Assembly: GCF_033118175.1 (NCBI RefSeq)
Contig: NC_083695.1
Coordinates: 33,807,607 to 33,871,606, forward strand
Direction: 5' to 3'
Length of the DNA: 64,000 nt
Source: Dama dama
Taxonomy: Eukaryota; Chordata; Mammalia; Artiodactyla; Cervidae
How positions within the stretch are numbered: the first letter of the stretch is position 1; the number at the start of each line of letters is the position of its first letter. The notes beneath the pieces were generated by a model. That model was not told the DNA's origin, did no database searches, and was given only the letters and a program-made list of their open reading frames with translations. The translations under genes were made by a program, and so were the position numbers. Below are positions 13,960 to 27,148 of the stretch, one piece after another.

Positions 13960-14324
13960 TGTTATAGGGTGCGTTCCTTAGGAATCAGGCACTGAGATAA
14001 AGTTTTGTGGTAGGATATTTATTAAGGGAAGGCTTTAGTAATCTGACTCTTGTGGGAGGAATTGCAGTAAAGCAGCATTGGGCGGCGGAGAGGGTTGAGC
14101 AGCGATGCAGCTCAATAACAGCCATGGCGGACTTTATATGTAGTTCTTGGATGTGGGCCACTGCGGGAACGAGAGTATCCTTTGATGACATGACTGCAAC
14201 TGAAGCAGTCCCTGAAAGGAGTGACATCTGAAAACTGCCTGCCGGTAGCGTTTTCAGTAGCTGGGGCAACAGGTTTTTAATTGGAAGAAGGTTTGGCAAT
14301 ATATTGCAGTAGACCATGATGACA
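13960..14324 (-). mobile_element. Probable solo LTR inserted in L1
   Basis: The inserted block reads TG...CA on the minus strand (TGTCATCATGG to CCTATAACA). On that strand it has a TATA-like ACATATAAAG (complement at about 14130-14143) and an AATAAA hexamer (complement TTTATT at 14018-14023) about 60 bp before the end. L1 sequence stops before it and resumes after it. Internal viral genes are absent. I cannot name the LTR family and did not find a clear target-site duplication, so this is a moderate call. Confidence 0.5.
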
Positions 14325-17300
14325 GGTAGAAGAGTCTGATAGAAATTGTACAAAGGAAGATGTATGAATGGCCATTGAGCACTAGCCATCAAGTTTATGC
14401 AAATTAAAACCGCAATGATATCCTCTTACACACTCTCTGAAATGGTTAAACTTAAAAAGACAGGCAAAACCCAAGTGCAACCAGGAGTGTAAAATGGGCA
14501 GTTCACTTTAGAAACCACCCTTGACCGTTTCTTATAAAGGTAAACATATACTTACCATTTGACCCAGCAGTTTAGCTCCTAAAAAGAAGCGAAAACATGT
14601 AACTCCAAAGAGAAATGAAAACATGTTGAACAGTGCATAGCATCTCCGCTGCCATGTAAATCTCTGTGAAGGCGGGCACTGGTGGAGCCAGGTGGTGGTG
14701 ATATGACCAACTGCCATGTTAGTATCTGTCTACCTCTGCCGCCTCCTTTCACTCTGCTTCCCTGTCTGTACCCAGTTACAAGCAATTCAGTTGCCTGTGT
14801 TTCTGAGCAGATGATGCAGGTTTCTGTTGGTGAAATTGGTAATGAGAATATTTACGTTCACATCAGGCCTAAGTGACCTTGTATGTAGGCACCACATCTA
14901 GATTAAAATGGTTTCCTTGGGGCAACTGAGGAAACCAGCGATTCCAGCAATGTGATGTTCTGGAAAAGGCAAAACTATGGATACAGTAAAGGAAAGATTA
15001 GTGGTTAACAGGATTAGAGCGGGGAGGGAAAGATGAATAGGCAGAACAGGAGGATTTTTTTTAGGCAGTGAAAAATACTCTGTATGATACTATTAATATA
15101 AAGGTAGATAGATGTCATCATAAATTTGTCCAAATCCATAGAATGTATAACACCGAGAGAGAACCCTAATGTAAACTGTGGGCTTTGAGTGATAACAATG
15201 TGTGAATGTAGGGTCATCAGTTGTAACAAATGTATGAGCCTGATGGGGGATGCTATGTATACGTGGGGGCAAGGGGATATATGGGAAATTTCTGTACCTT
15301 CCTCTGAATTTTGCTGTGAATTTAAAAGTGCTCCGGAAAAAAAAAAAAAGAAAACTGAAAGATTTGTGATACTTGAATATAAATTGATTTTAAAATTCCA
15401 TTTTTCAAAATCTAGGGTAGGGTTTATATTATATTGCTAATATTGTGACATACTCACTGAAAATAGTAGTTTGTAAATCCTAAGCTGACTTCCTATAACC
15501 ATGTGTTGAATTTCCAGCTGTGTTGAGTCAGACTTTGATCCCTCTTGAGAAGATAAATGCAGTATCTGCAGTTTTTAATGGTAGGGGTGTAGGAGAAACT
15601 TTGAGATGAAATCTTAAAAACCAAGTCCCTGTCCAGATAAGAAATTAAAAACCCTGGGAAAGGCAGTTGTTTCTTTGTCCTACCCCTCCCCCGTTTGTAG
15701 GTCTCATTATTACACCCCCCACCCCCACCCACCCACTCCCATCCCTGCCTAGGGGGAAAAAAAAGAGCAAATGAGATATTATTGTTAAATGCTGTGTTCA
15801 GGATCAGATTTGTTTCCTTCTAATAGAATCACTTTCCTTAATCAGCACTCTTATAAATGGCACACCTGCCTAATTAGAACAAGTTCTAGACTGCAGGATA
15901 TAGTGTGAGCATTTCAGTTACCTCCACACAATTGATAGCTATTGTGACTGATGTTCTTAGAAAGTCTTCCCGTCTCTCTTTTTATTCCTCTGTGGCTAAG
16001 CTTTTTATTATTTTATACTTATGACTCTGCCTTTGATTGTGGAAATTTCATGGTATGTGGTCATTGATGTTGTTTCTGTTTCTACGTTATTCCTTAAATG
16101 AAAAAAGAAGTGATGTATTTATGGATATGTGTAGGGATGCTTTTAAATATTTTTATTTTATTGGATTTAATTTGCTTGTTGTCAGTCTTAAAATACAGAG
16201 AACTCCCTTGACTGTGACAAGAAGGTGAAATACAACAGTCACATTCAAGATCTCCATACATTAGCCATAATAAATTCTCTTGCCCTGAGTAATACAGAAA
16301 CTCAATCCAGAGCCAGTGAGGATGATGTAGTGCTCCCTCACAGAACCAATCACCCACCAAGAAGCATAATGAGCAAGGGAGGTGATATAATAAAACCTCT
16401 ATGGCCAGAGGAAAATTATGGTTAAAAACTGTTGCCTATGAAAAGTCTTGTAATAAGTATATCTCCAATTATCTTCCGAAAGAAATTATTTAGGCATCTG
16501 CTCAGGTTAAGATTCATGAGGGAAATGCAAGAATAGCCTTAGAATAAAGCAAAAGGGTACGTGAGCGTAGAGAGGGTGGCGGTGGACATGTTGTGAACAG
16601 AGCTCTTTGTGCCCCCAGGGTCTGCAGTGGCCCCGGTGCTTCTGGGAGGGTGTGTGGTCACCAAGCCTTCTTCTTGCAGAGGGATGTCCACTGACCACCG
16701 AGGGGGACAAAATAACACTCTTAAGAAGTAAGATGGTTTCAGTGATCACAGAAAAACTCTATTGTACTCTGAAATATACTATTTCCCAGGACCGCGGCTT
16801 CAGCAGACAGCTGTAAAGGAAAATCCTCAATGTGCATGATGTGTATCCTAGTTAGGAGTGGGCTTGATCTGTTCAGACAGTTATCAGTTGAGTAAGTGGG
16901 TTAAGTGGTGAGAGGTGAAGTCTAGCTCTTTATTAGATAAGTGGCAGGTAGAGTGCCGAAGCAGCCAAAAAATAAAAAAAGAGGAAGTGTGTTCCCAAAA
17001 CAACAGGAACAGTGTCATCCTCCGTTGTCCCAGCGCGTCACTTGTACCTCTTGTGGAAAGTAATGCATTACCAATAATAAAACGCCAAGGTTTGTAAAAT
17101 ACTTTTTTAAATAGATTGAACAGATTAGTGCTTTTTTATAATTCTGTTACTCTGACCACAGTATATTCATCTTTCTTGACTTCTTTTTTGTGTGTTAGGT
17201 ACTGGTTCTGAGCATGGCCCCAAATCTATCTTGCATACAATCTATAGTGCCTATTAGTGAGTGAGCCCCAATAGTTAGTATCTGTGGGAGTGATGAGGCA

Positions 17301-18825
17301 GTTTTCATCCCAGCTGATTTTTAAAATGTTCTGTCTTGTCAGATTAGACCCATGGAAGTATTATGTCCAAACATAAGTATCAGTCACTGTAAATGATCAG
17401 AATAGGAAAAAAGCGGTCAGATTAGACCTTTAGGTCACTCACCTTGCCACCAACCGTTGCTTCATATTGCAGTCATTAAAAATATACATTAAAATAAAGA
17501 ACAGTAGTCAGTATTTGGGGACCTGTTAAATCAGAGAAATCAGTCTGAACCCAAAAGCAGTCTTTTCATTTGTTCTTTCATTTAGTCCATAAATGTACTT
17601 TGAGGCTGGAGGAACAGCAACAAATCTCTGCTCTCTTAGTGTTCACTAAGTAAAAAGAAACAGACAAACATACAGCGTATGTCAGATGGTGATGCACACC
17701 GTGCAGAAAAATGAAGCAAAGCAGGGAGGATCCAGAGGTGCTGGTGGGGCGCCCTTTGGAGAGAGTTGCAGGGACAGCCCTCCGGATAAGGTGGTACCTA
17801 AATCCACCTCCAGAGGAAATGAGGGACCAGCCATGGGAAGCAGAAAGAGCAGAGAGCTTAGAGTCAGCAAGACGCCATGTCTTAATAGCTTTGTGACCAG
17901 AGGGAGCATTTAGCTTACCTGTGACACCGAGACGGACACGAGTCACCAGGCCTGTTTCACAGGGTTCGTGTTCGGCTCAAGTGAGACATTTGAGAAAACC
18001 AGGGAACAGGAAAGCAGTACCTTGACTTCAGATTTCAGCATAAAGCGATAAGAGGGTACAAATTAAAGAGATAAATACAACAGCCTTAAAACAGCCCTTT
18101 CATGCAGCTTGTTGTGAAATTTTGAATTGAGTTCTCTGAGCTGAAGTGTGGAGAGCATTCTCCAAAGATGAACCATTTGATACTAGGGTGTACAAGATTT
18201 ATATCCATCTTTGTTTGCCTTTCGTGGTATTATTTGTTTAAGATTTTATGTTTGTTTGTGCTTTTCTTCCTTTGACATCTTTTTCTTTCCTTTTCCTTTG
18301 AGCTTTCCTTTTATTAGATCAGTTCCAGGCCTCTTCGCTCTCGGTTGAGGCGTCTTCTACCCTGTTCCTGTGGTCTCTGAGTAACTCATTAAAAACAAAA
18401 ACCAGAGAGCCCTTTAAGATGAATACTTATCAGGGGGCTCAGAGCCTCACAATATCCACCTTTTATAGAGTAATTCTAGACTCCAGATCGAATTATTTGC
18501 ACTGATGTTTATTAAGGACTTGAAGCCATTTGTTTACCCTGTTTGTTTTTATAGCCTGAGTGAATTTTGCAATAATTGTAACAATGTTTGAACAGAACTT
18601 TGTAGCCTACAAAGTACCTCACACACACACTCACTTGGGAACTTTAGCAATCCTGGATCAAGACAACATGGACTCTACTGTGCTCTTTTAAAAGAGGGGG
18701 AACCTGAGACTCAGAGAACAGAAAATAAATTCAGGTCTTTCCATGATACAAGTGTAAATATATGATTGAGAAATGCGGAATTGTTTCCAGCACTTGGAAT
18801 TACTAAAATGATATGTTTTATAAGT

Positions 18826-19043
18826 GAAAGTGAAAGTTGCTCAGCCGTGTCCGACTCTTTGCAACCCTGTGGAATCATCCATGGAATTCTCCAGGCCAGA
18901 ATACTGGAGTCGGTTGCTGTTCCCTTCTCCACGGGATCTTCCCAACCCAGGGATTGAACCCAGGTCTCCTGCATTGCAGGAGGCTTCTTTACCAGCTGAG
19001 CTACCAGGAGGATTCTTTACCAGCTGAGCTACCAGGGAAGCCT
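18826..19043 (-). repeat. Bov-tA SINE with duplicated tRNA end
   Basis: Minus-strand copy with perfect 12-bp flanking direct repeats TGTTTTATAAGT (18814-18825 and 19044-19055). Its tRNA-end region carries a 28-bp tandem duplication (18981-19008 and 19009-19036, one mismatch). Confidence 0.93.
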
Positions 19044-19689
19044 TGTTTTATAAGTAGATTCAAGGAATTTTGTAGATGACTCCAGGAGAAGAACCCATAA
19101 AGGAGTATGGGAAGAGAGGACTATGTCCCTGATCACTGTGAATGGTGACTGTGGAGACAAAACCCCTTTTGGTGTCGTTGTCAGAATGAGGATGTGAGCC
19201 TGGGTGCTCTTGCCTTCATCTGTGTGTGAGCTTTCTTTTTTTTTTTTGACAGTTACTTAGACTAACAAGACTGGCAAGCATCTTCTCCGCCCCCCTCCCC
19301 CCCGCCGCCCTGCCCCTTTCAGGGCAGAAATAAAAGCAACCGTAAACAAATATAAAACTTACATAAAATGAGTTGTCTTGAATTTTAAAATGTTTCCTCA
19401 GAAAAGATTATTTTATTTTGATATTGAGGGTTCCTGGAGACTCTTAAAATGTCTCTTAAAGTATAATAGAAGCAATAAAAAATTAGAGCTCAGCTGGGAA
19501 GGGCCTTTGAAATTATCTAGCTATGGAACCATTTAACTATTTGATCTGGAAAGGACCTTTGAAAAGGTCCCACATCCCAACTGTGGGAGACTCCTTTGTC
19601 CACCCTGGTGTCCTTGACATCCTGATAGAGTCCACCCAGCCTCTCATGGCCTCTTCTGATTTTGAAGACTGTATGATTCCATTTATATG

Positions 19690-19965
19690 AGGTCCTTAGA
19701 TTACTCAAACTCATGGAGACAGAAAGCAGAAGGGCATTTGCCTGGGGCTAGAGGAGAGTAGGGAGTTACTATTTAATAGGAACAGAGTGTCAGCTTGGGA
19801 AAATGAAAAAGTCCTAGAGATCAATGTTGGTGGTACAACATACTTAATGCCACGGAACTGTATACTTTAAAATGGTTAAGATGATAAATTGTATGTTATA
19901 TGTATTTATATATATATATATATATATTTTTTTTTTTTTTACCACAATGTGAAAAATAAAGAAGC
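19690..19965 (+). repeat. L1M-type 3' end with (TA)n
   Basis: ACTTAATGCCACGGAACTG, TACTTTAAAATGGTTAAGATG and ACCACAATGTGAAAAATAAA are typical of old L1 3' ends. A (TA)n run (19908-19927) and T-run (to 19940) have expanded inside it. Confidence 0.6.
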
Positions 19966-20519
19966 AAGAAAAAAAAATCATTTTGTTGCTGGAGGGTTGG
20001 GGCATGGAGAGCATGGAGAACAAACCTAACCCCCCCAAAAAGAGGACACCCACTTGTCCCCTCCCAACCGTCTCTTCCCAGCGAACCAGCCCCAGTTCCT
20101 TCAATAGGTCATTTCATTTTGTTTTACAATATATTTGAATCAAGATTAAGATAAGGACTATACATTATAATTGGCTGATAAATCTCTTTTAAATCTCTTT
20201 TAATCTATTGTCTCTTCTTTCATATCTGTTTCTCTCTCTTCCTCTTTCACTCATTCTGTCTCCCTTTAATTTATTTGCTGAAGAAACTGGGTCATTTGTC
20301 CTCAAGAGTTTTGATACTTGTGTCCCTCTGCTTTGCAGACTGATACCTTCCTCTGTCCTCTGCATTTCCTGTGAAGCAGTAATTGGATTGAGTTATTTTA
20401 TTTTATAAATGCTGTAATCCAACTATATAATAAACTCATTTTAGGTCCTTTTTTATTTTTGTAAGTGCCTTCCTAGCCTTTTGCTTGGAAAACTGTAAAC
20501 ATTGAAAGGATAATTGAAA

Positions 20520-21115
20520 AAATTGAAAGAATCATGTCATGGACACCCTCCTACCTTTATGTAGATTCACAAACCATTAACATTTGCCACATTTGCTCTC
20601 TCCCTCTCTGCACACAAACACACTAATACACATAGGGATTTTCCCCCTGCATCTTTTGAGCTCAAGTGGTAGACATCATGACACTTTATTCCAAAATATT
20701 TCAGCACATAACTCCTAAGCACAGCTCCTGTATAATCAATCAGTCACAGTCTGGTTTGTGTATTGTCTATTTAGTGCATATTACCCTACTGATCCAAATA
20801 ATGTTCTTTATGGTCATGGGTATTTTTGAGAATTTTGAAAACCAAGTGAAGATCACAAATTATATTTCATTTTCCTGACACTTTAGTTGCCTAAATTGGT
20901 TCTGCCCTTTTTGGGGGTTGGGGTCTTACCTGACATTGACATTTTTTGCAGTGTCCAGGTTAGTTGTTTTACATCATGTCCCTATATTTGGATTTGCTTG
21001 ATTATCTCCTTATGATTGGAGTCAGAGTCAATGTTCCCAGAAAGAATACTGCATAGGCAGTGCTGAGTCCTTCAGCGCCCCACTTGGAAGGCACCTGATG
21101 TTGGTTTGTCCCATA
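20520..21115. repeat. Ancient LINE-like element, copy 1
   Basis: Contains ACCATTAACATTTGCCACAT, TAGACATCATGACACTTTAT, a TGACATTTTTTGCAGTGTCC-like core and CACCTGATGTTGGTTTGTCC. The same phrases appear in the same order in the longer copy at 56930-58970. Family and strand are not resolved; it is probably an L1M-class 3' region. Confidence 0.45.
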
Positions 21116-21401
21116 ATGGCTGCTAGGTTTGATTGCTTGATTAAGGAGGTGTCTACCATATTTTTCTATTGTAAATGTACCATTTTCCCAGTTTTTCTGT
21201 TTCCCCATAATAAATAATCTATAGCATATTAAAGGTTGCTTTTTAAATAATTTTAAAAGCATGCTATTTGGTCATGGGAGAAATCAGATGGCAGAGATTA
21301 TAAGCACATTAGAATTATTACAGCCAATGGAAAAAATAATTTTTAAACATTTGTTTTTCTTGAGTGAGGAGAGACAAGGAGGGGAGGTAATAAAGGTGAG
21401 A

Positions 21402-21560
21402 AAATGGGCTTTAGCAAAGACAGACTTGTGTTTGAATCCCAGCTCCACACTTGAACCTGTGTGACTTTAGGAAAGTTACTTCACTCCTTAGAGCCTCAAG
21501 TTCTTTCCTACGACGGGTATAATAATAATCATTCCTGGCAGGATTGTTAAAATGATTAAA
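21402..21560 (+). repeat. MIR SINE
   Basis: TGTTTGAATCCCAGCTCC, TGTGACTTTAGGAAAGTTACTTC and AGAGCCTCAAG follow the MIR body in order. Confidence 0.78.
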
Positions 21561-23707
21561 TGAGCTAGTGTATGAGTGGCCTCTAGTCTAGCAGTTGCCC
21601 CAGGACTATCCACTTGGGAAGTGAGGAAGAAATGCTTCCCCAGCAGTTTGCAGAGTTTATAGTTCTCAATGAGTGTGTGCTCTTGAGATGACATTGAAAT
21701 ATTCATTCGTGTTGGTAAGGAAATATGATCAACAGGTAAGGTGCCTTTTTGAAATTTCAAAGAAAGGAATTCAGAACTGGAAGATGTTTGGTTCCATTTT
21801 CAGACCTCTTAAACATGCTTTGTCTATAGTGGAATTGAGCTGCCGTTTATTCAGACCTGTTTCTGACTGCAATCCATTTTAATCTATTACCAGGGATTAT
21901 TTTTTGAAACAGTTTATATGTAGTCGGATTGAGACTAGTGAGTCATAATAATCCTATGACCCATTTACATGCCTTACTGTAAAAGTTTCATTTCATACAA
22001 GTGACAATTTTTTAAAGTTAATTAGACTTGGCTATACTGAGGTTAGCAAAAAGCGCTTTGAATTATCAATAATTCAGCAGGGCAGACATTTCTGTATAAT
22101 GCAGTGGTTTTATAGAGTATTGTGAGATAGTTATCCCTGAAATGAATGGTTGCGAGCATACATCAGCGTGGTGGGGCCTGCCTGAATGTAGCGCGAAGTG
22201 ATATCATCTGCGCTTTCTATTCTTGAGCAGAGTGTGAACCATCGGTCTTTCTGGCCATGAACTACTAGCAACCTTTGTCCTTTGTGTTACCTTTAGTTAA
22301 AAACGAAAAATGAGCATGAATGCTGGCTGATGGCCATGTCTTTCTTACAGTGAAAAATTCATCTAGGGAAGAAAAATAGGATTGCGGATTTGGATTTGTT
22401 TCATTGCATGAATGATATGTGACATTTTGTAAATTATTTATCCCTGCAAGGATGGCAGCAATGGCTCAAGCATTGTTACATCAAATGAAAGTAGGAATCC
22501 CATTAGTACAAGGACTGGGTTTTAGCTGGAATCTATCAGGGGAATGTTGTCACTTGAAAACCAGATTGTTCTTTTAATTGCTATTTAAAGGAACAAAAGT
22601 GTTCCCAAGGTACTGCAGTTGAGCAGTTGAGAGTAATAACTATGGATCCATAATTATGCAGTGCTGATTATCTGGCATTTAAAAAATGGTGGCAGGAGTC
22701 AGTGACCAATTTGTTGTAGCTTGTCTTTTTTGGTTTTTCCAGAACAGAGTTTTATTCTCTGCTTTTTAACTGGGGCTACAAAACTGTATTTGCATAGTTA
22801 CCTCAGAAAGTAAAGCCTGTGCATATTAAAAGAACAAATTAAACTGAAAATAAGGGCAAGATAATGAAAGCTTGTATTGTAAGATGAAATTAACAGTCAT
22901 ATTGAACAGTTTGCAAATGCTTGGTCATGAGATGAGTTCTGGTTTTTGATGACATGCCACATTGAACCAAGACGTTTGTTGGAATCACTGTTACTATTTG
23001 AAATATTATTTTAGAATAAGGTTTTTTAAACTAGCATACATTTCTTTCATTTATTCACATATATTTTTATATAGTTAGCAAAAAACATTTTGAGTGCCTA
23101 TGTGCATCAGGCTTTTGGAATAGAGTGGCTGAACAAATGAGGTTTATTCTACACTGATGTATATTTGGAAAGTTAGGCCTAGCAAAATCTTGTTTTTAAT
23201 TTACATTTAAATAAAAAAATTTTGTGATTATACTAAGCTTTCTTGCCCTAAATTTTTGATTCACAGGATTCAAATATAAATGCGTTAGAGTTACATTCTG
23301 ATGGCTAGCAGACAATGTGTGATGCTTGGAATATGCAGTAAAATTTTAGTTCTCATACAGTTTGGCTGTGCAAAATAATGTGACCAGACCTGTAGGCACA
23401 GTCAGCTCTTCATATGGATGGGAATACTAGTGTTGCTGGTAGTCATAAATAACAGTGAAGGCACTAAAATGTATGCAGATTTATACATTGTTAAAAGCAG
23501 TTTCTTTAGTGAGAGTTAAAGGGGTGCTAGGGATTAGACAAATGTTTTGTTGTTTCTTTTATTGAAGGGGACTGTCAGAGATTGAGAGTTTATCCCTTTT
23601 GTGTGGCATGGTGTGGTTTATTTTTGAAGACACTGGGGTCAGAAAGGGCTTGTTAATGGTCTTTTGATCACCTTAAATGATCCTACAGAATTTTAAAGTT
23701 CTTAACG

Positions 23708-23825
23708 TTTTTTTTGGCCATGCCACACAGCATGCGAAATATTAGTTCCCAGACCAGGGATCCAGCCCACTCCCCCTACAGTGAAAATGCAGAGTCCTAA
23801 CCACTGAACCACAATGGAAAACCCC
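23708..23825 (-). repeat. CHR-2-type SINE
   Basis: Minus copy: T-run, GGCCATGCCACACAGCATGC, AGACCAGGGATCCAGCCC and CACTGAACCACAATGGAAA. Confidence 0.7.
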
Positions 23826-24338
23826 TTCTTTAGTTCTAAGGCTGTTATTATGTCACCTTTTAACGTGCCAGTATTCTATGTCATATATTTAATTGATGGA
23901 TAATAGTAACCTGTACTAAAACATTTGATAAAATTTAAGCAATCTGGTCTGACTAGATGATATTCATAGACTATAATACTGAATAGATGAATCAATTTAT
24001 TGTAGGCATATAGATTAAGGAAACGATTTGAGACTTCAAATGAATTCTTAATGTTCATTTCAGGAAGGTAATACATAATATATATAATGGTTTTAAATTT
24101 CATTGGCTTAATAAAAATTATTTCTGAGTCTTATGCATTACACTTAAATGTATTATTCAGGCAGTACTTCAACTATCAAATAATTTGAGGGGTTTTTTAA
24201 TTAGCAGAAAACATTGATATGAATACCCTATTTTTTCTTTGGTAAAGAAATATGTAAGATGCTTTTGATTTTAATACTTTGTATTTAATTTTGAAGTGGA
24301 AAGCTAACAGTGTTTTTTTCATTTTAATTTTTTCATAG

Positions 24339-24491
<153 letters not shown>

Positions 24492-25047
24492 TAGCTACAT
24501 GGCAATTTCTCTATCAAAAAATACTTGTTATTTAAAGCAATTATTTGATAATAGTGTAAGCTTTAAATTTAAAAAGTAAATACAAGTTGGGGAGAAGTGA
24601 GTATATTTGCACTGATATAAACAGTGTTATATATGTTTATAAAATATTATGTATTCATATTTTAAATTAACCTTAGATTTCATACCAGCATTGGTAATTC
24701 AGCGTGGAATATTCTACTTTGAAGGTAAATTCAAGGTAGAAAATTCTACACTTTCAAGCTGATTGCAGCTAGAATCACTTGTTTTTTTATAACCTGAAGT
24801 CTCAATTTAATGCATTTGAGTTGGAATATATAGTGTTTCAGGTCCTGACACCTACTGGTGAAATATAATATCACAGCCCAGCTCTGTGTGCCAGTGAAGG
24901 GGATGGACAGGATTCTGGCAGCTGCACTGATATAATCCAGAAATCATCAGGCATGAAAGAAACACAACTTGCCCAGTGGAAGATAGGAAAAGAGTGGTCT
25001 GTTGAGAAAGTGATACTGAAATCAAGGAACTACTGGGTAGGGATACT

Positions 25048-25150
25048 GTTAGTTGCTCAGTTGTTTCAGACTCTTTGCAACCCCGCCCGCCAGGCTAGTC
25101 TGTCCATGGAATTCTCCAGGCAAGAATACTGGAGAGGACTGGGTCATTGG
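25048..25150 (-). repeat. Truncated Bov-tA SINE
   Basis: Minus copy lacking the tRNA end. TTTGCAACCCCGCCCGCCAG and CAAGAATACTGGAG are diagnostic. Confidence 0.82.
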
Positions 25151-25280
25151 TAAATTGCAATGTCCAAAATGCTTTCAAGATTGCTGTCACCTCTTTTTCT
25201 CAGCATAGGACTTTAAGAGCACATTTCCACTTTTGTAATGGAAATTAAGTCACATTATGCTTATACTAAAAGAATTTGTC

Positions 25281-25400
25281 TTGGAACTCACTTGGTGGTG
25301 CCGTGGTTAAGACTCTGCACTTCTCCGCTGAGGCAGGTGCAGGTTCAGACTCAAGATCCCACATGCTGCAAGGCTTGGCAAAAAAGATAATTAAAAAGAA
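25281..25400 (+). repeat. CHR-2-type SINE
   Basis: Plus copy: GTGGTTAAGACTCTGCACTT, AAGATCCCACATGCTGCA, then an A-rich tail. Confidence 0.72.
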
Positions 25401-25689
25401 TGTGTCTTACCAGCCAGCCTTCCTTCTTAAGTTGCCTAGAGATGTACATGGTTATATGTATGTGTGTATACACACACATACACAACTCAACAGAGTGAGC
25501 GGCAGTTACTGGGCTTTTAAAAATCAACCTCTGTATTAATCTTTAAATTTTCTTCTCCTAGCCTACTGAAACTTTTCCCCGAAAAAATGTTATTTTAAAA
25601 TTAACACCAAGTATTGCTCTAGATATAGTTAATTCTTTAAAAACATCAACAAATCTGCAAAACACAATAGCATTCTCTCGTTTAGCAAG

Positions 25690-25895
25690 TCAGTGATATA
25701 GTATAGTGGTTAAGACCAAACTAGAAAGCCGGCCATAGACCCTTTACTTTGAATGGGTTAACCATTCTCAGCCTCAGTTCCCTTATTAGAAATGTAGAGA
25801 TAATGGTAGCATCTTATATCTTGGGTTGTATGGAAACTAAAGAAGAGAACTAAAGTAAATAGCCTGACACATGGTCTACACTCTGGTAAGTGTAC
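25690..25895 (+). repeat. MIR SINE
   Basis: Begins with ATAGTATAGTGGTTAAGACC (MIR start), then TCTCAGCCTCAGTTCCC and CCTGACACATGG. Confidence 0.75.
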
Positions 25896-27148
25896 TATAC
25901 ACGTCAGCAGTTGTTGGTCTTTTTTTATTTTTGGCGTATCATATTGTTTTCCTTGATTGCTGCAAGAAATTTAAAATCTTATTGTTTATGACAGCTGCTT
26001 GATGGTTGGATAGAGGAAATGTTTCACACTGAAGAATGACACTGTTGTGTAATGATTCTTCCTTCTCCTATGAAGGTTTAACTTGATAGATCCTAAATGG
26101 TTCTGCAGCTCTCAGGACTTGACTAGGAGGAGAGAGCCTTGGAAATAAGACAATTCAAACTGTGCTTGAGAAATGCTTTCTGACAGTCTTTTTGATGGGC
26201 TTTACAGATTCATTAAAACTCTTTCACCTGCCATGATATCGTGGCTAGTGACAAAAGGGCATGGAAACATTATCTGTGTGTTCGGATTAATAAATCTCAA
26301 TCCTTCACTCTCCTTGTTTTACCCTGTTGAGCTAGTGCCTCACTCATCAGTTCTGACTCTGTAGTTATCTTTTGGGTTTTCTCACGAGGCTCATTCTGAA
26401 TGAATTATTGTTTTGTGTAACTGCCTGATCAATTTAGTAGTGTTCTCTTGTCTAAGGTTTACCCTTTGTGATTTTTAAGGTGGTACTTTAAAAACACCCT
26501 TAACTGTTTTACTTCTTGAGTGTCTATTTGTCTGGGCACCTAGAAAGATTAAAGACGTACTTAAATCTGAAAAGAAAAGTTCCCTTCATATATTTCCTTA
26601 CCTCTGGTGATACACTTACTTAAGTTGATAAGAGATCATTATCTTCCAGATCATAAATTCAAGGCTTCTTTCACAGGGTATAAAGGCGTAATTCTAAACA
26701 GGTAGATCTTAGATTTTCTGATGTAACCAATCTCCCTTCGTCTTTCCCAGATTGAAGCCTGCCAAAAAAGAGGTTTGAGTTCCTTTATAGTTAGAGGTGA
26801 CTGAAATATTTTTACTCCTGAAGTTTCTCACTTTTCCAGGGTATGTAGATGTAGCGTTGTGTTTTCTTTTTTCAAAAATGATCTCTTGTTTTCTCTTTTA
26901 ACACATGGGGAAGAATGGATTGAGGATACTATTTAAAAGACTTATATCCAGAGTCATTTTGTGAGCCCCTTCCTTCACATAGAATGAGCTAGAGACTTTG
27001 GAGTTGAGGTGTGGGTCATGGTAGAAATTCAAGACCTGCGGTCGTCAGGTTCCTTTGTTTAGGATAGAGGATGGTTGGCTCAGTGTGCTTCTCTGGACTC
27101 CCCTATGTGATCTGGCTCTAGTGTTAAGGTTCACTTAATCTTCCCTTG

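Larger units (their letters stand above)
12505..15350 (+). repeat. Disrupted L1 LINE, 3' half
   Basis: A run of degraded L1 ORF2 and 3'-UTR phrases in the right order. These include GAGCTGATTCTTTGAAAAC near 12535, GCTCATGGATTGGAAGACTC near 13113, TTTATGCAAATTAAAACCGC near 14394, CATTTGACCCAGCAG near 14557, and a 3' UTR ending in an A-run at 15336-15349. It is interrupted by a Bov-tA (13663-13876) and by an LTR-like insert (13960-14324). The segment 14630-14890 does not look like L1 and may be another insertion. All frames are broken; it is a dead element. Confidence 0.75.
1..24338 (+). other. KAT6B: KAT6B intron upstream of the first PHD exon (partial)
   Basis: This whole stretch reads as intron: no open frame here has splice borders plus a recognisable protein, and it ends at a polypyrimidine tract and AG at 24337-24338. 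By comparison with human KAT6B, it should be the 3' part of the large intron after the first coding exon, which encodes the N-terminal NEMM/H15-like region. It holds CHR-2 and Bov-tA SINEs, MIRs, hAT MITEs, a broken L1 at 12505-15350 and old LINE tails, listed separately. I see nothing classifiable in 204-5390, 5570-7230, 8170-9960, 10650-11515, 15350-18825 (apart from weak repeat-like patches) or 21560-23708. The assignment to a particular intron number is inference. Confidence 0.85.

Noticed and set aside
13985..14392. 135-codon minus-strand open frame
   Set aside because: Lies mostly inside the LTR-like insert and runs past its edge into L1 sequence, so it is not a gene.
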